DNA of 16,127 nucleotides from an uncultured Chloroflexota bacterium. GTDB taxonomy: Bacteria > Chloroflexota > Dehalococcoidia > UBA2979. Within the stretch, counting starts at the first letter, position 1. Each line of letters opens with the position of its first letter. The notes under the pieces are model-generated. The model did not search any database and had not been told where the DNA came from. It worked only from the letters and a program-made list of their open reading frames with translations. The translations under genes were made by a program, and so were the position numbers. The stretch covers positions 1 to 16,127 of the forward strand of contig CADEHD010000010.1 in NCBI GenBank assembly GCA_902827055.1. The letters run 5' to 3'. Below are positions 7,016 through 16,127 of this stretch, piece after piece.

Positions 7016-7099
7016 CGACCGTGCTCGTCCCGATGGGCTGGGCTGACTGCCGGCGCATCGGAGGGGACCGCACAACCAGGCGAGGGGCACCACGCGCTG

Positions 7100-10380
<3,281 letters not shown>

Positions 10381-10384
<4 letters not shown>

Positions 10385-11067
10385 CATCGCAGATGGGCGG
10401 CACGCTGCCGCTGCGCGCGGTCCTGTTTGACCTCGACGGCACGCTGGTCGACTCCGAGCCGCTGATCGGTGCGGCGCTCGCGGAGACCCTGGGCGCGCAC
10501 GGGTATCGCTTCGACCCGGCGACCGTGGGCCGTGTCGTCGGGCCGCCGATGACTGCCATGATCCAGCAGATCACCGGCGTCGCCCTCGATGAGGCGGAGC
10601 GGCTGTACGACGAGTACTCGCGTTGCTACCTCGCGCGACACGCGCCCAGGACCCAGCCGCTCGAGGGCGCGGTCGCACTCCTCGACGCCCTGGCGTCGGC
10701 CGGCCTGCAGCTCGCCCTGGTCACGAACAAGCATGAGCACTCCGCGAGGACGCTCCTCGGCTACCTCGGCTGGGGCGACCGGTTTGCGTTTGTCGGCGCC
10801 GCCGACACGGTCTCCCGCGTCAAGCCGGACCCTGCCCACGCCCTGGAGGCGGCGCGTGCCCTGCAGGTGCTGCCGGGCGAGGCGGCGCTCGTCGGTGACC
10901 TCGACGTGGACATGGCATGCGGCGCTGCGGCCGGCCTCGCGCGGGTCATCGGCCTCACGGGTGGGATGAGCGCCGGCGAGCTGCAGGCGGCGGGCGCGAC
11001 GGGCGTCGCGACCACCCTCGCCGAGGTCGGACACCAGCTTGGCGTGCGTTCCGTCCGGACGGAGTAG
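10381..11067 (+). CDS. HAD-family phosphatase (Gph/PpaX-like)
   Basis: This 228-residue haloacid-dehalogenase-superfamily hydrolase has all four motifs: FDLDGTLVDSEP (nucleophile D17, acid D19), T115 in ALVTNKHEHS, K148 in RVKPDPAH, and VGDLDVDM (D173, D177). A helical cap domain follows motif I, as in phosphoglycolate phosphatase, PpaX and beta-phosphoglucomutase relatives. The sequence does not fix the substrate. In this operon a nucleotide, PRPP-related or pyrophosphate-type substrate is an attractive guess; phosphoglycolate is the default. I choose the GTG at 10381, which overlaps the carB stop as GTGA; an ATG four codons later (10393) is the alternative. It ends three bases before the pyrK start. 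Confidence 0.85.
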
Positions 11068-11070
11068 GCG

Positions 11071-11847
11071 ATGCAGAGTGAGACGCTGGAGGTCATCGAG
11101 AGCGCGCGCCTCTATGGCGAGACGCACGTGCTCTGGTTCCCCCTCCCCGACTCGTTCAAGACGGCGCAGCCCGGCCAGTTCGTGATGGCGTACTGCGGCG
11201 AGGGCTACGACCCGCTGCTCGGTCGCGCGCTCTCCGTGCACCGAACCCGCACGGGCCCGCGCGGCATCGAGTTCGCGCTGCTCTTCGACGTGGTGGGACG
11301 CGGGACGGCCTGGCTTGCCCGGCGCGAGCGCGGCGACGAGGTTCGCATGGTGGGGCCACTCGGGCGCGGCTTCGAGCCGCGTCCGAACGTGCAACGGATG
11401 CTCCTGGTTGGTGGCGGCATCGGCGTGGCGCCGCTGGTCGGGCTCGCGGAGGGACTGGTCGCGGAGGGGCGTGAGGTGACGATGGTGCTCGGCGCGCGCT
11501 CCGAGGCGGGCGTCTTCCCGGCCTCGTTGCTGCCGCCCGCGGTTGAGCTGATCGTTACCACCGAGGACGGCTCCGCCGGCGAGCGCGGGCGCGTGACCGC
11601 GCCGTTCGAGCGGCTCCTCGGCTGGTGCGACCAGGCGTTCGCCTGCGGTCCCAACCCAATGTTCGAGGCGATGTACGGGGTCGTGCGCGCCTCGCAGACG
11701 GCGAAGCCTGTGCAGGCGCTCCTCGAGGGCGGCATGGCCTGCGGGATGGGGATCTGTTACTCGTGCGCCGTGTTTCCGCGACGGGGCGGCGTGAAGCTGG
11801 TGTGCCACGACGGGCCGATGTTCGACCTCCGCGACCTCTACGCCTGA
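11071..11847 (+). CDS. pyrK: Dihydroorotate dehydrogenase B electron-transfer subunit
   Basis: PyrK carries FAD and a [2Fe-2S] cluster and passes electrons from PyrD's FMN to NAD+. The 258-residue protein has a ferredoxin-reductase-type FAD domain (GRALSVHRT at 51-59, where RxLS contacts FAD), the nucleotide-binding loop LLVGGGIGVAPLVGLAEGL (111-129), the reductase signature ACGPNPMFEAM (191-201), and a C-terminal cluster motif with C224, C229, C232 and C245 (spacing x4, x2, x12), typical of PyrK. The ATG at 11071 follows a GGAG-containing stretch at the end of the HAD gene. Its partner pyrD is in the same window but more than 3 kb away, beyond two minus-strand genes and the zinc-ribbon gene. 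Confidence 0.93.
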   Translation: MQSETLEVIESARLYGETHVLWFPLPDSFKTAQPGQFVMAYCGEGYDPLLGRALSVHRTRTGPRGIEFALLFDVVGRGTAWLARRERGDEVRMVGPLGRGFEPRPNVQRMLLVGGGIGVAPLVGLAEGLVAEGREVTMVLGARSEAGVFPASLLPPAVELIVTTEDGSAGERGRVTAPFERLLGWCDQAFACGPNPMFEAMYGVVRASQTAKPVQALLEGGMACGMGICYSCAVFPRRGGVKLVCHDGPMFDLRDLYA

Positions 11848-11901
11848 GGGCGCGCGCTACTCTGGTCGCTGCCCCAGGGCGCGGCACCCGAGGAGTGGAC
11901 C

Positions 11902-12174
11902 GTGGACCGCTCGATGCTCCTGACCATGATGTTCGTCTTCGGCTGCACGCTGACCGGTTTCGTCGTCTCGGTGTTCGTCGTGGAGTCCGACATGCCGATC
12001 GTCTCCGGGCTGCTGGGGACGGGTGCCGGCGCGATGCTGGGTTCCTTCGTCGCGGCGATCGCAACGGACGAGCCGCTCATCGGCGGGCGGACCGACATGG
12101 CCGCGAAGCGCCCTCGTGTCCGGCCTGCTGCCGACCGCCCCGCCGAGGACCGCGACGCCTCGAAGGCCCTCTAG
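11902..12174 (+). CDS. Small two-helix membrane protein, 90 residues
   Basis: This 90-residue protein has two hydrophobic segments (about MLLTMMFVFGCTLTGFVVSVFVV and IVSGLLGTGAGAMLGSFVAAIAT) joined by a short ESDMP turn. A basic and acidic tail of about 30 residues (TDMAAKRPRVRPAADRPAEDRD...) follows and is probably cytoplasmic and disordered. The glycine-rich second helix suggests tight helix packing or oligomerisation. The GTG at 11902 has GAGGAG six bases upstream; ATG at 11914 is an alternative. It is 54 bases downstream of pyrK on the same strand, so it may be the last gene of the operon, although a TACTCT sequence in that gap could be its own -10 box. No family is recognised. Confidence 0.65.
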   Translation: MDRSMLLTMMFVFGCTLTGFVVSVFVVESDMPIVSGLLGTGAGAMLGSFVAAIATDEPLIGGRTDMAAKRPRVRPAADRPAEDRDASKAL

Positions 12175-12225
12175 CGCCGACGGGCGCGCTCCGCGACGGC
12201 CGTTGTGCCTCCCACGGCTCTCCGA

Positions 12226-13236
12226 CTAGCGCAGCCGGTCGACGACGCCCGACAGGTCGATGTAGTGGTCGGCGATCGCCCGCATCTCGGCTGACGTGCT
12301 GTTCTCGAAGGCCACGACTTCGACTCGGACGCCGCGACCCTGGAGCACTTCCACGACGCGCGCGAAGTCGGCGTCTCCGGAGACCAGGCAGATCACATCG
12401 AGGCGTTCAGCCATCGTCACCATGTCGACAGCCATCTCGACGTCGAAGTTGCCCTTGATCGAGCCGTCCGCGAAACGCTTGAGGGGCTTCGTGACGATGC
12501 GGTACTCGTGCGGTACGAACGGGGCCACGAACTTCTGGCGCTCGATCGGCTCGCCCGGGTCGTCCGAGACCGGCGAGTACGCCGTGGCGCGCACGAGGTC
12601 GCGGCCCTCGGAGAGCATGTCGAGCAGGCGCCCCATGTTGATCATGCGCTCGCCGCGCTCGGCGCCGTAGATCACGTTCGGCACGTCGACGAACACCCCG
12701 AGGCGCTGCCGCCGTTCGAGGCGCGACATGCGACGGTCGAGGTCTTCGAGTGCGGTGCGCACGCCGCGCAGAACGTCGGCGATCGGTGACAGGTCGGCCG
12801 GTGCAGCGGCAGGTTCCGCCGCGCGACTGCTGCCGCGCCGCACGGCTGGCGCCGGGGCAGGCGCAGCGACCGCGGTTGGGGGAGGGCTCGCAACCTGCGT
12901 CGACGGAGTAACCGGCGCGGACGCCGCGACCGTGGCGGCCGCGCCCGAGGCGGTCTCGTCCTCGGTGTCGGCGGTCTCTGCGGCGGCCGCTGCTGCGGCG
13001 CCACCACGACCGCGACCACCGCGTGTGCCTCGCCGGGTGCGAGGCCGCGGCGCTTCCTCGGTTGCGGCCGCTGACGCCTCGGGCGGGGCGGGTGGCGCGT
13101 CGGGCTCAGCGGCTGGCTCGGGCTGGGCCGAAGCCACCGTGCGCGTGGCGGCCGGTCGGCGTCCGACGATGCGCGGCTCCGGAAGTGCGGAGGCGCGGCG
13201 GATGCGCGGCGCCTCGGAATCTCGATCGATGGTCAT
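12226..13236 (-). CDS. NYN-domain (LabA/DUF88-type) putative ribonuclease with RGG-like disordered N-terminus
   Basis: The C-terminal half of this 336-residue protein is a NYN/PIN-like domain. It shows GVFVDVPNVIYG (residues 180-191; D184, N187), KGNFDVEMAVDM (261-272; D265, D271) and CLVSGDADFARVVEVLQGRG (283-302; D288, D290), the acidic set that binds metal in these RNases. The first 145 residues are Ala/Pro/Arg-rich and disordered, with an RGG-like patch (RTRRGTRGGRGRGG, 66-79) likely to bind nucleic acid. A heptad-like helix (about 155-178) follows and could oligomerise. Cleavage of RNA is inferred from the family. The start at 13236 overlaps the mrp stop as ATGA, and AAGGG lies four bases upstream, so the two genes are probably co-translated. 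Confidence 0.85.
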   Translation of the reverse strand: MTIDRDSEAPRIRRASALPEPRIVGRRPAATRTVASAQPEPAAEPDAPPAPPEASAAATEEAPRPRTRRGTRGGRGRGGAAAAAAAETADTEDETASGAAATVAASAPVTPSTQVASPPPTAVAAPAPAPAVRRGSSRAAEPAAAPADLSPIADVLRGVRTALEDLDRRMSRLERRQRLGVFVDVPNVIYGAERGERMINMGRLLDMLSEGRDLVRATAYSPVSDDPGEPIERQKFVAPFVPHEYRIVTKPLKRFADGSIKGNFDVEMAVDMVTMAERLDVICLVSGDADFARVVEVLQGRGVRVEVVAFENSTSAEMRAIADHYIDLSGVVDRLR

Positions 13237-14267
13237 GCGACCCTTGCCTCACCTGCGTACTGCAGCACTGAGCACCGCGCGGCCACCTGCTCGGCCAGGC
13301 GGAAGAACGCCTGCGCCTGGACGCTGTCCGGCGCGCTGACAACGACGGGATTGCCCTCGTCACCGCCCTTGCGGACTGCGATGTCGAGGGGGATCTCTCC
13401 AAGGAACTCGACGCCGAGCTCGTCGGCGGCCTCGGCGACCGTGCCGGTGCCGAAGACCTCCGAGCTCATGTTCTCGACCATTCCGAAGATGGGCACACCC
13501 ATGCGGTCGAACATCGACACGGCCTTCGTTGCGTCCTCGAGGGACACGCGCTGCGGCGTCGAGACGATCACGACGCCCGCCACCAGCGCGTCCTGGCACA
13601 GCGACATCGAGGCGTCCGAGGTGCCGGGGGGCAGGTCGACGATCAGGTAGTCGAGCTCGCCCCAGTCGATGTCGCGCATGAGCTGGCGCACGCCCGACCC
13701 GATCATCGGGCCTCGCCACACCACGGGCGTGCCCGGCGGAAGCACGAAGCCGATCGAGGCCGCGCGCACGCCGTGAGCGTCGATGGTGTGCAGTCCTTGC
13801 TGGCCGGACGCGAGTGCGCCCGCCGGGATGCCGAGCATCGTGGGGATGTTGGGTCCGGTGATGTCGGCGTCCAGGATGCCGACCCGTGCCCCCAGCGAGG
13901 CGAGGGCGACGGCAAGGTTGACGGACACCGTCGACTTGCCCACGCCTCCCTTGTTCGAGGCCACGGCGATGAGGTTCTTGACGCCCTGTACGGGCGCCGG
14001 GCCGCCCTCCCGGAAGGACGCTCGGACGTTGGCGTCCCAGTCGATGTGGATCTCGTCGATGCCGGGCATGCCCGCGAGGGCTTTCCGGACGTCGCCATCG
14101 ATGGTCTCGCGGAGCGGACACGCGGGCGTGGTCAACACGAGCGTGAACGACACCTTGCCGCCATCGATTTGCACGTCTCGCACCATGTCGAGCGAGACGA
14201 TGTCGCGATGCAACTCGGGGTCGCGGACCTGGCGCAGTGCATCGATCACCTGGGTGGCGTCGGGCAC
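13233..14267 (-). CDS. mrp: Mrp/ApbC-type P-loop ATPase with N-terminal MIP18 (DUF59) domain
   Basis: Mrp/ApbC/NBP35 proteins carry or deliver Fe-S clusters to apoproteins in the cytosol. The N-terminal MIP18 domain (about residues 5-85) includes the TTPACPLRETI loop with C50. The ATPase domain has the deviant Walker A ASNKGGVGKST (102-112, with K106 and K111), ILDADITGPNIP (131-142) and IVDLPPGTSD (209-218). The usual cluster-bridging CxxC after the VENMS motif is absent: here VENMSSEVFGTG (264-275) goes straight on, so cluster binding would need other ligands. The GTG start at 14267 has GAGG a few bases upstream and matches the family's N-terminus. A promoter with TATACT lies about 170 bases upstream. 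It overlaps the NYN gene by ATGA. Confidence 0.92.
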   Translation of the reverse strand: MPDATQVIDALRQVRDPELHRDIVSLDMVRDVQIDGGKVSFTLVLTTPACPLRETIDGDVRKALAGMPGIDEIHIDWDANVRASFREGGPAPVQGVKNLIAVASNKGGVGKSTVSVNLAVALASLGARVGILDADITGPNIPTMLGIPAGALASGQQGLHTIDAHGVRAASIGFVLPPGTPVVWRGPMIGSGVRQLMRDIDWGELDYLIVDLPPGTSDASMSLCQDALVAGVVIVSTPQRVSLEDATKAVSMFDRMGVPIFGMVENMSSEVFGTGTVAEAADELGVEFLGEIPLDIAVRKGGDEGNPVVVSAPDSVQAQAFFRLAEQVAARCSVLQYAGEARVA

Positions 14268-14434
14268 GGGGACCTCGCAGTCGTCGTGCGCCGCGCGACG
14301 GCGGCTGGGGAGGCGGTCGGGCGGCGGCAGAGGGGTGGCGGGTGTGCGGGTTTCAGGAACCGTTTGGAGAACTCGTACGTTTCCTTAACAGGCTCTTCCT
14401 ACTGTAGCTGAGTGACCGCAACCCCGTAGAGCCG

Positions 14435-14463
14435 AGTATAGGGGCGCGGTGATGGAGGAGAAA
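14435..14463 (-). promoter_or_regulatory. Putative promoter of the mrp-NYN operon
   Basis: On the minus strand TATACT (14440-14435) matches the -10 consensus at five of six positions, with a weak -35 (TTTCTC, 14463-14458) 17 bases before it. The start would be near 14428, giving a leader of about 160 bases to the GTG of mrp, which contains no obvious regulatory motif. Confidence 0.4.
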
Positions 14464-14473
14464 TGCGGAGCGT

Positions 14474-14498
14474 CTAGATTCGACACGTCGGTTTCTAG
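14474..14498. repeat. Imperfect inverted repeat in the mrp / zinc-ribbon divergent region
   Basis: CTAGA (14474-14478) pairs with TCTAG (14494-14498), and inside it CGAC (14481-14484) is complementary to GTCG (14487-14490). It lies between the two divergent promoters, where a repressor operator could sit. The flanking T content is too weak to call it a terminator on either strand. Confidence 0.35.
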
Positions 14499-14526
14499 GC
14501 TTTTCGTCGTTTATTTGAAGGAATAC

Positions 14527-14556
14527 TTGACGCGGTACTTTCTCCTGCGGTAGAGT
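14527..14556 (+). promoter_or_regulatory. Sigma-70-type promoter for the zinc-ribbon gene
   Basis: TTGACG (14527-14532) and TAGAGT (14551-14556) are 18 bases apart and match the consensus at five and four of six positions. The surrounding 60 bases are the most AT-rich in the window. The start near 14563 gives a leader of about 120 bases. Confidence 0.6.
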
Positions 14557-14562
14557 CCCAGC

Positions 14563-14682
14563 CGGTGGGGAGGGCGTGTAGGCCCGGCACCGGACGCTCG
14601 CAAGGGTGCGCGGGCGTTCATCGAGCGGCGGCGCAGGCTACACACGGCGAGGTGCGCCGCTCAGCGAATCGAGGGATCCACC
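14563..14682 (+). ncRNA. Structured 5' leader with possible pseudoknot upstream of the zinc-ribbon gene
   Basis: Three helices can form using one continuous strand, 14622-14643. P2 pairs CGCTCG (14595-14600) with CGAGCG (14622-14627). P3 pairs GCGGCGCA (14628-14635) exactly with TGCGCCGC (14653-14660). The 17-base P3 loop then begins with GGCTACAC (14636-14643), which is complementary to 14576-14584 (GTGTAG, a bulged G, CC), giving P1 as a pseudoknot. The helices would abut, favouring stacking. The Shine-Dalgarno (GAGGGA, 14671-14676) lies outside all three. I match it to no known riboswitch. Pairings were read by eye; covariation has not been tested. Confidence 0.4.
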
Positions 14683-14928
14683 ATGACCACTGAACACTCC
14701 ACTGTCGCGCACAAGCCGTCCCAGGCTCGCTGCGTACACCACTGGCTCATCGACGCGCCCAACGGCCGCGAGAGCCGCGGCAAGTGCAAGCTCTGCGGGA
14801 AGGCGAAGGTCCTCGCCAACTCCACCGAGAACGTGATGTGGGAGCAGACCAACACTCTGCGCAATGATCTGCGCAGCGCCATCCGCGTGCCACGCCCGGA
14901 GGACCTCGCCCTCTCCGACGAGCAGTAG
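14683..14928 (+). CDS. Small zinc-ribbon-type protein, 81 residues
   Basis: The protein has a compact core CVHHWLIDAPNGRESRGKCKLCGKAKVLANS (residues 17-47). C17, H19 or H20, C35 and C38 are arranged to bind one zinc, with W21 and the final NS also looking conserved. A C-terminal helix (MWEQTNTLRNDLRSAIR) and acidic tail follow. I recall similar CxHHWxI...CxxCG mini-proteins in Chloroflexota and actinobacteria, but know of no function; a regulatory or nucleic-acid-binding role is a guess. The ATG at 14683 follows GAGGGA at six bases spacing. It stands alone between its own promoter with a structured leader and a strong terminator, so it is an independent transcription unit. Other zinc folds are possible. 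Confidence 0.8.
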   Translation: MTTEHSTVAHKPSQARCVHHWLIDAPNGRESRGKCKLCGKAKVLANSTENVMWEQTNTLRNDLRSAIRVPRPEDLALSDEQ

Positions 14929-14973
14929 GCAGTCACGCGACCTGGCCCCGCGAGGTCAGCATCGTGTACATCC

Positions 14974-15000
14974 AGAGGGGCACCCCACGGGTGCCCCTCT
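14974..15000 (+). terminator. Strong hairpin terminator after the zinc-ribbon gene
   Basis: AGAGGGGCACCC (14974-14985) pairs perfectly over 12 bases with GGGTGCCCCTCT (14989-15000), with a three-base CAC loop, 45 bases beyond the zinc-ribbon stop. The tract that follows (TCGTATTCC) is only moderately T-rich, but stem length and position support a terminator that separates this unit from pyrD. Confidence 0.75.
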
Positions 15001-15026
15001 TCGTATTCCCGAGTCGTATTCCCGCG
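15001..15026. repeat. Two tandem copies of a 13-base unit
   Basis: TCGTATTCCCGAG (15001-15013) is followed immediately by TCGTATTCCCGCG (15014-15026), with one mismatch. It lies between the terminator and the pyrD promoter and probably arose by local slippage. Confidence 0.6.
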
Positions 15027-15079
15027 TTGTCTCCCCGGCTCATCCCCGCGACGGCCGCGGCGCTGCAACTGCCGCACGG

Positions 15080-15085
15080 TATGAT
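15080..15085 (+). promoter_or_regulatory. -10 element of pyrD, leaderless arrangement
   Basis: TATGAT (15080-15085) matches the -10 consensus at five of six positions and ends six bases before the pyrD ATG, so transcription would begin at or next to the A of the start codon. No convincing -35 or Shine-Dalgarno sequence is present. Confidence 0.5.
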
Positions 15086-15091
15086 GGGCGC

Positions 15092-16024
15092 ATGGTGGAC
15101 CTGACGGTCTCGATGGGGCGCGGCGCGAAGCAGGAACTGCGCCTGCAGAACCCGGTCATGACCGCGTCCGGCACGTTCTCCAACGGGGTCGAGTTTGCGA
15201 AGCGCTTCGACCTGGATGCCCTCGGCGCGCTGGTCTCGAAGGGGACGACCCTGCGACCGCGCAAGGGCAACCCCACGCCTCGCACCGTCGAGACCGCGGC
15301 CGGGATGATCAACTCCATCGGCTTTCAGAACATCGGCGTGGGCGCGCTCATCCGCGAGGTCGCCCCGACGTGGGCGCGCTGGGGCGTGCCCGTCCTGGTG
15401 AACATCATGGGTGAGACGGTCGACGAGTTTGGCCAGCTCGCGGAGCGACTCGACGGCATCCCCGGGGTCGCTGGCCTCGAGGTCAACATCTCGTGTCCCA
15501 ACGTCGAGGTCGGCGGCATGGAGTTCGGCCAGGATCCGGCCACCGCGGCGCGCGTCGTGCGCCTCGTCCGCAGGTCGACCGGCCTGCCCTTCACCGTGAA
15601 GATGACGCCGAGCCTCTCCGACATGCGCCCGATCGCCCTCGCGGCGGCCGAGGCCGGCGCCGATGCGATCACGATCATGAACACCATTCCCGCGATGGCG
15701 ATCGACATCGAGCGCCGTCGACCGGTGATCGGCAACGTCTTCGGTGGCCTCTCGGGGCCGGCGATCAAGCCAGTGGCCCTGCGCCACGTCTACCTCGTGG
15801 GTGCGGTCACGGACCTGCCGATCATCGCCGCGGGCGGCGTGACGACGCCGACCGATGCGCTCGAGTTCATCATGGCCGGTGCCTCTGCGGTGCAGGTGGG
15901 CACGGCGACGTTCCGCGACCCGGCCACGCCGTGGCGGGTCCTCGAGGGGGTGCGCGCCTGGTGCGACGAGCACGGGGTGAAGGCGCTCGACGAGATCGTG
16001 GGCGCCGCGCGCCGGATGGACTAG
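15092..16024 (+). CDS. pyrD: Dihydroorotate dehydrogenase, class 1B catalytic subunit
   Basis: PyrD oxidises dihydroorotate to orotate using FMN; class 1B enzymes hand electrons to PyrK and then NAD+. The 310-residue protein is a TIM barrel with NPVMTASGTFSNG (20-32), K50 in LVSKGTT, the catalytic C135 in VNISCPNVEVGGMEFG (131-146), VKMTPSLSD (169-177), FGGLSGPAIKPVALRHV, and the FMN-phosphate loops IIAAGGV and AGASAVQVGTA. C135 has the same number as the catalytic cysteine of the Lactococcus class 1B enzyme. The ATG at 15092 gives a family-typical N-terminus; the open frame upstream to 14864 runs through the terminator and is not coding. The gene is separated from pyrK and has its own promoter. 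Confidence 0.95.
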   Translation: MVDLTVSMGRGAKQELRLQNPVMTASGTFSNGVEFAKRFDLDALGALVSKGTTLRPRKGNPTPRTVETAAGMINSIGFQNIGVGALIREVAPTWARWGVPVLVNIMGETVDEFGQLAERLDGIPGVAGLEVNISCPNVEVGGMEFGQDPATAARVVRLVRRSTGLPFTVKMTPSLSDMRPIALAAAEAGADAITIMNTIPAMAIDIERRRPVIGNVFGGLSGPAIKPVALRHVYLVGAVTDLPIIAAGGVTTPTDALEFIMAGASAVQVGTATFRDPATPWRVLEGVRAWCDEHGVKALDEIVGAARRMD

Positions 16025-16051
16025 CCGCCCGTACCGCCGAGGGAGGGCGTC

Positions 16052-16127
16052 GTGCACACCTCGAGTTCATCGCATGCTGTTCTCGTGGTGCTCGGCTGGC
16101 TGTCCCTGATGGTGGTGGCGGCCCTCG
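16052..16127 (+). CDS. Start of a membrane or secreted protein (partial)
   Basis: A GTG at 16052 has an excellent GGGAGG ribosome-binding site (16041-16046) five bases upstream and lies 27 bases after the pyrD stop. The visible 25 codons begin MHTSSSSHAVLVVLGWLSLM and continue as one hydrophobic helix to the window edge. This could be a signal peptide or a first transmembrane segment. It may be co-transcribed with pyrD. Too little is present to name it. Confidence 0.55.
   Translation, partial: MHTSSSSHAVLVVLGWLSLMVVAAL

Noticed and set aside
7016..7099. Possible second PyrR site before carB (CCAGGCGAGG)
   Set aside because: It resembles the loop sequence, but there are no flanking complementary arms, no purine bulge and no terminator before carB.
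14474..14510. CTAGA...TCTAG hairpin followed by CTTTTCGTCGTTT as a terminator
   Set aside because: No plus-strand gene ends upstream, the stem is interrupted and the T tract is broken; kept only as an inverted repeat.
14648..14659. CGAGGTGCGCCG resembles part of the guanidine-III (ykkC-III) riboswitch as I remember it
   Set aside because: The rest of the motif (downstream GUCAGGACAAG core and 3' ACGGCGC strand) is missing and the pairing order differs; probably chance in GC-rich sequence.
14933..16057. 374-codon minus-strand open frame opposite pyrD
   Set aside because: Antisense to an intact pyrD, no domain.

Overview
This window is very GC-rich bacterial DNA whose centre is a de novo pyrimidine (UMP) biosynthesis operon. 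Several starts are GTG, and many neighbouring genes overlap by four bases (ATGA or GTGA). The best guess for the source is a member of the Chloroflexota, possibly Dehalococcoidia-like. That rests on PyrR attenuation, a class 1B PyrD with PyrK, and a small CxHH...CxxC zinc-ribbon protein I associate with that group. Actinobacteria are less likely, since they usually carry a class 2 PyrD and no PyrK. The assignment is inference; no rRNA or other phylogenetic marker was available.

Layout. Positions 1-90 hold the end of a membrane protein gene. A PAC2-family gene follows (237-1151, +), then a 60-residue tail-anchored-type protein on the minus strand (1191-1373). The 358-base gap at 1374-1731 holds a minus-strand promoter, a weak plus-strand promoter, a canonical PyrR-binding stem-loop, an antiterminator pairing, and an intrinsic terminator whose 3' arm is also the pyrR Shine-Dalgarno sequence.

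The operon then reads pyrR-pyrB-pyrC-carA-GNAT-(2H-phosphoesterase-like)-carB-HAD phosphatase-pyrK-small membrane protein (1732-12174, +). PyrR senses UMP/PRPP. CarAB makes carbamoyl phosphate, PyrB and PyrC take it to dihydroorotate, and PyrK supplies electron transfer for class 1B PyrD. pyrE and pyrF are not in the window. The GNAT, 2H-like and HAD genes are accessory members without a classical pathway step.

Convergent to the operon is a minus-strand pair, mrp-NYN (14267 to 12226), overlapping by ATGA. A 415-base divergent region (14268-14682) carries promoters both ways and, on the plus strand, a strikingly structured 5' leader with a possible pseudoknot. That leader precedes an 81-residue zinc-ribbon protein (14683-14928), which is followed by a strong hairpin terminator. 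pyrD (15092-16024) lies beyond, detached from pyrK, with a near-consensus -10 box six bases before its ATG, suggesting a leaderless message. The window ends in the start of a putative membrane or secreted protein (16052 onward).

I found no tRNA, rRNA, CRISPR array, insertion sequence, prophage or defence system. Most of the window is ordinary housekeeping. The parts most worth a second look are the PyrR leader, the structured leader at about 14563-14682, the degenerate 2H-like protein between carA and carB, and the Mrp lacking its Fe-S CxxC motif coupled to an RGG-tailed NYN ribonuclease.
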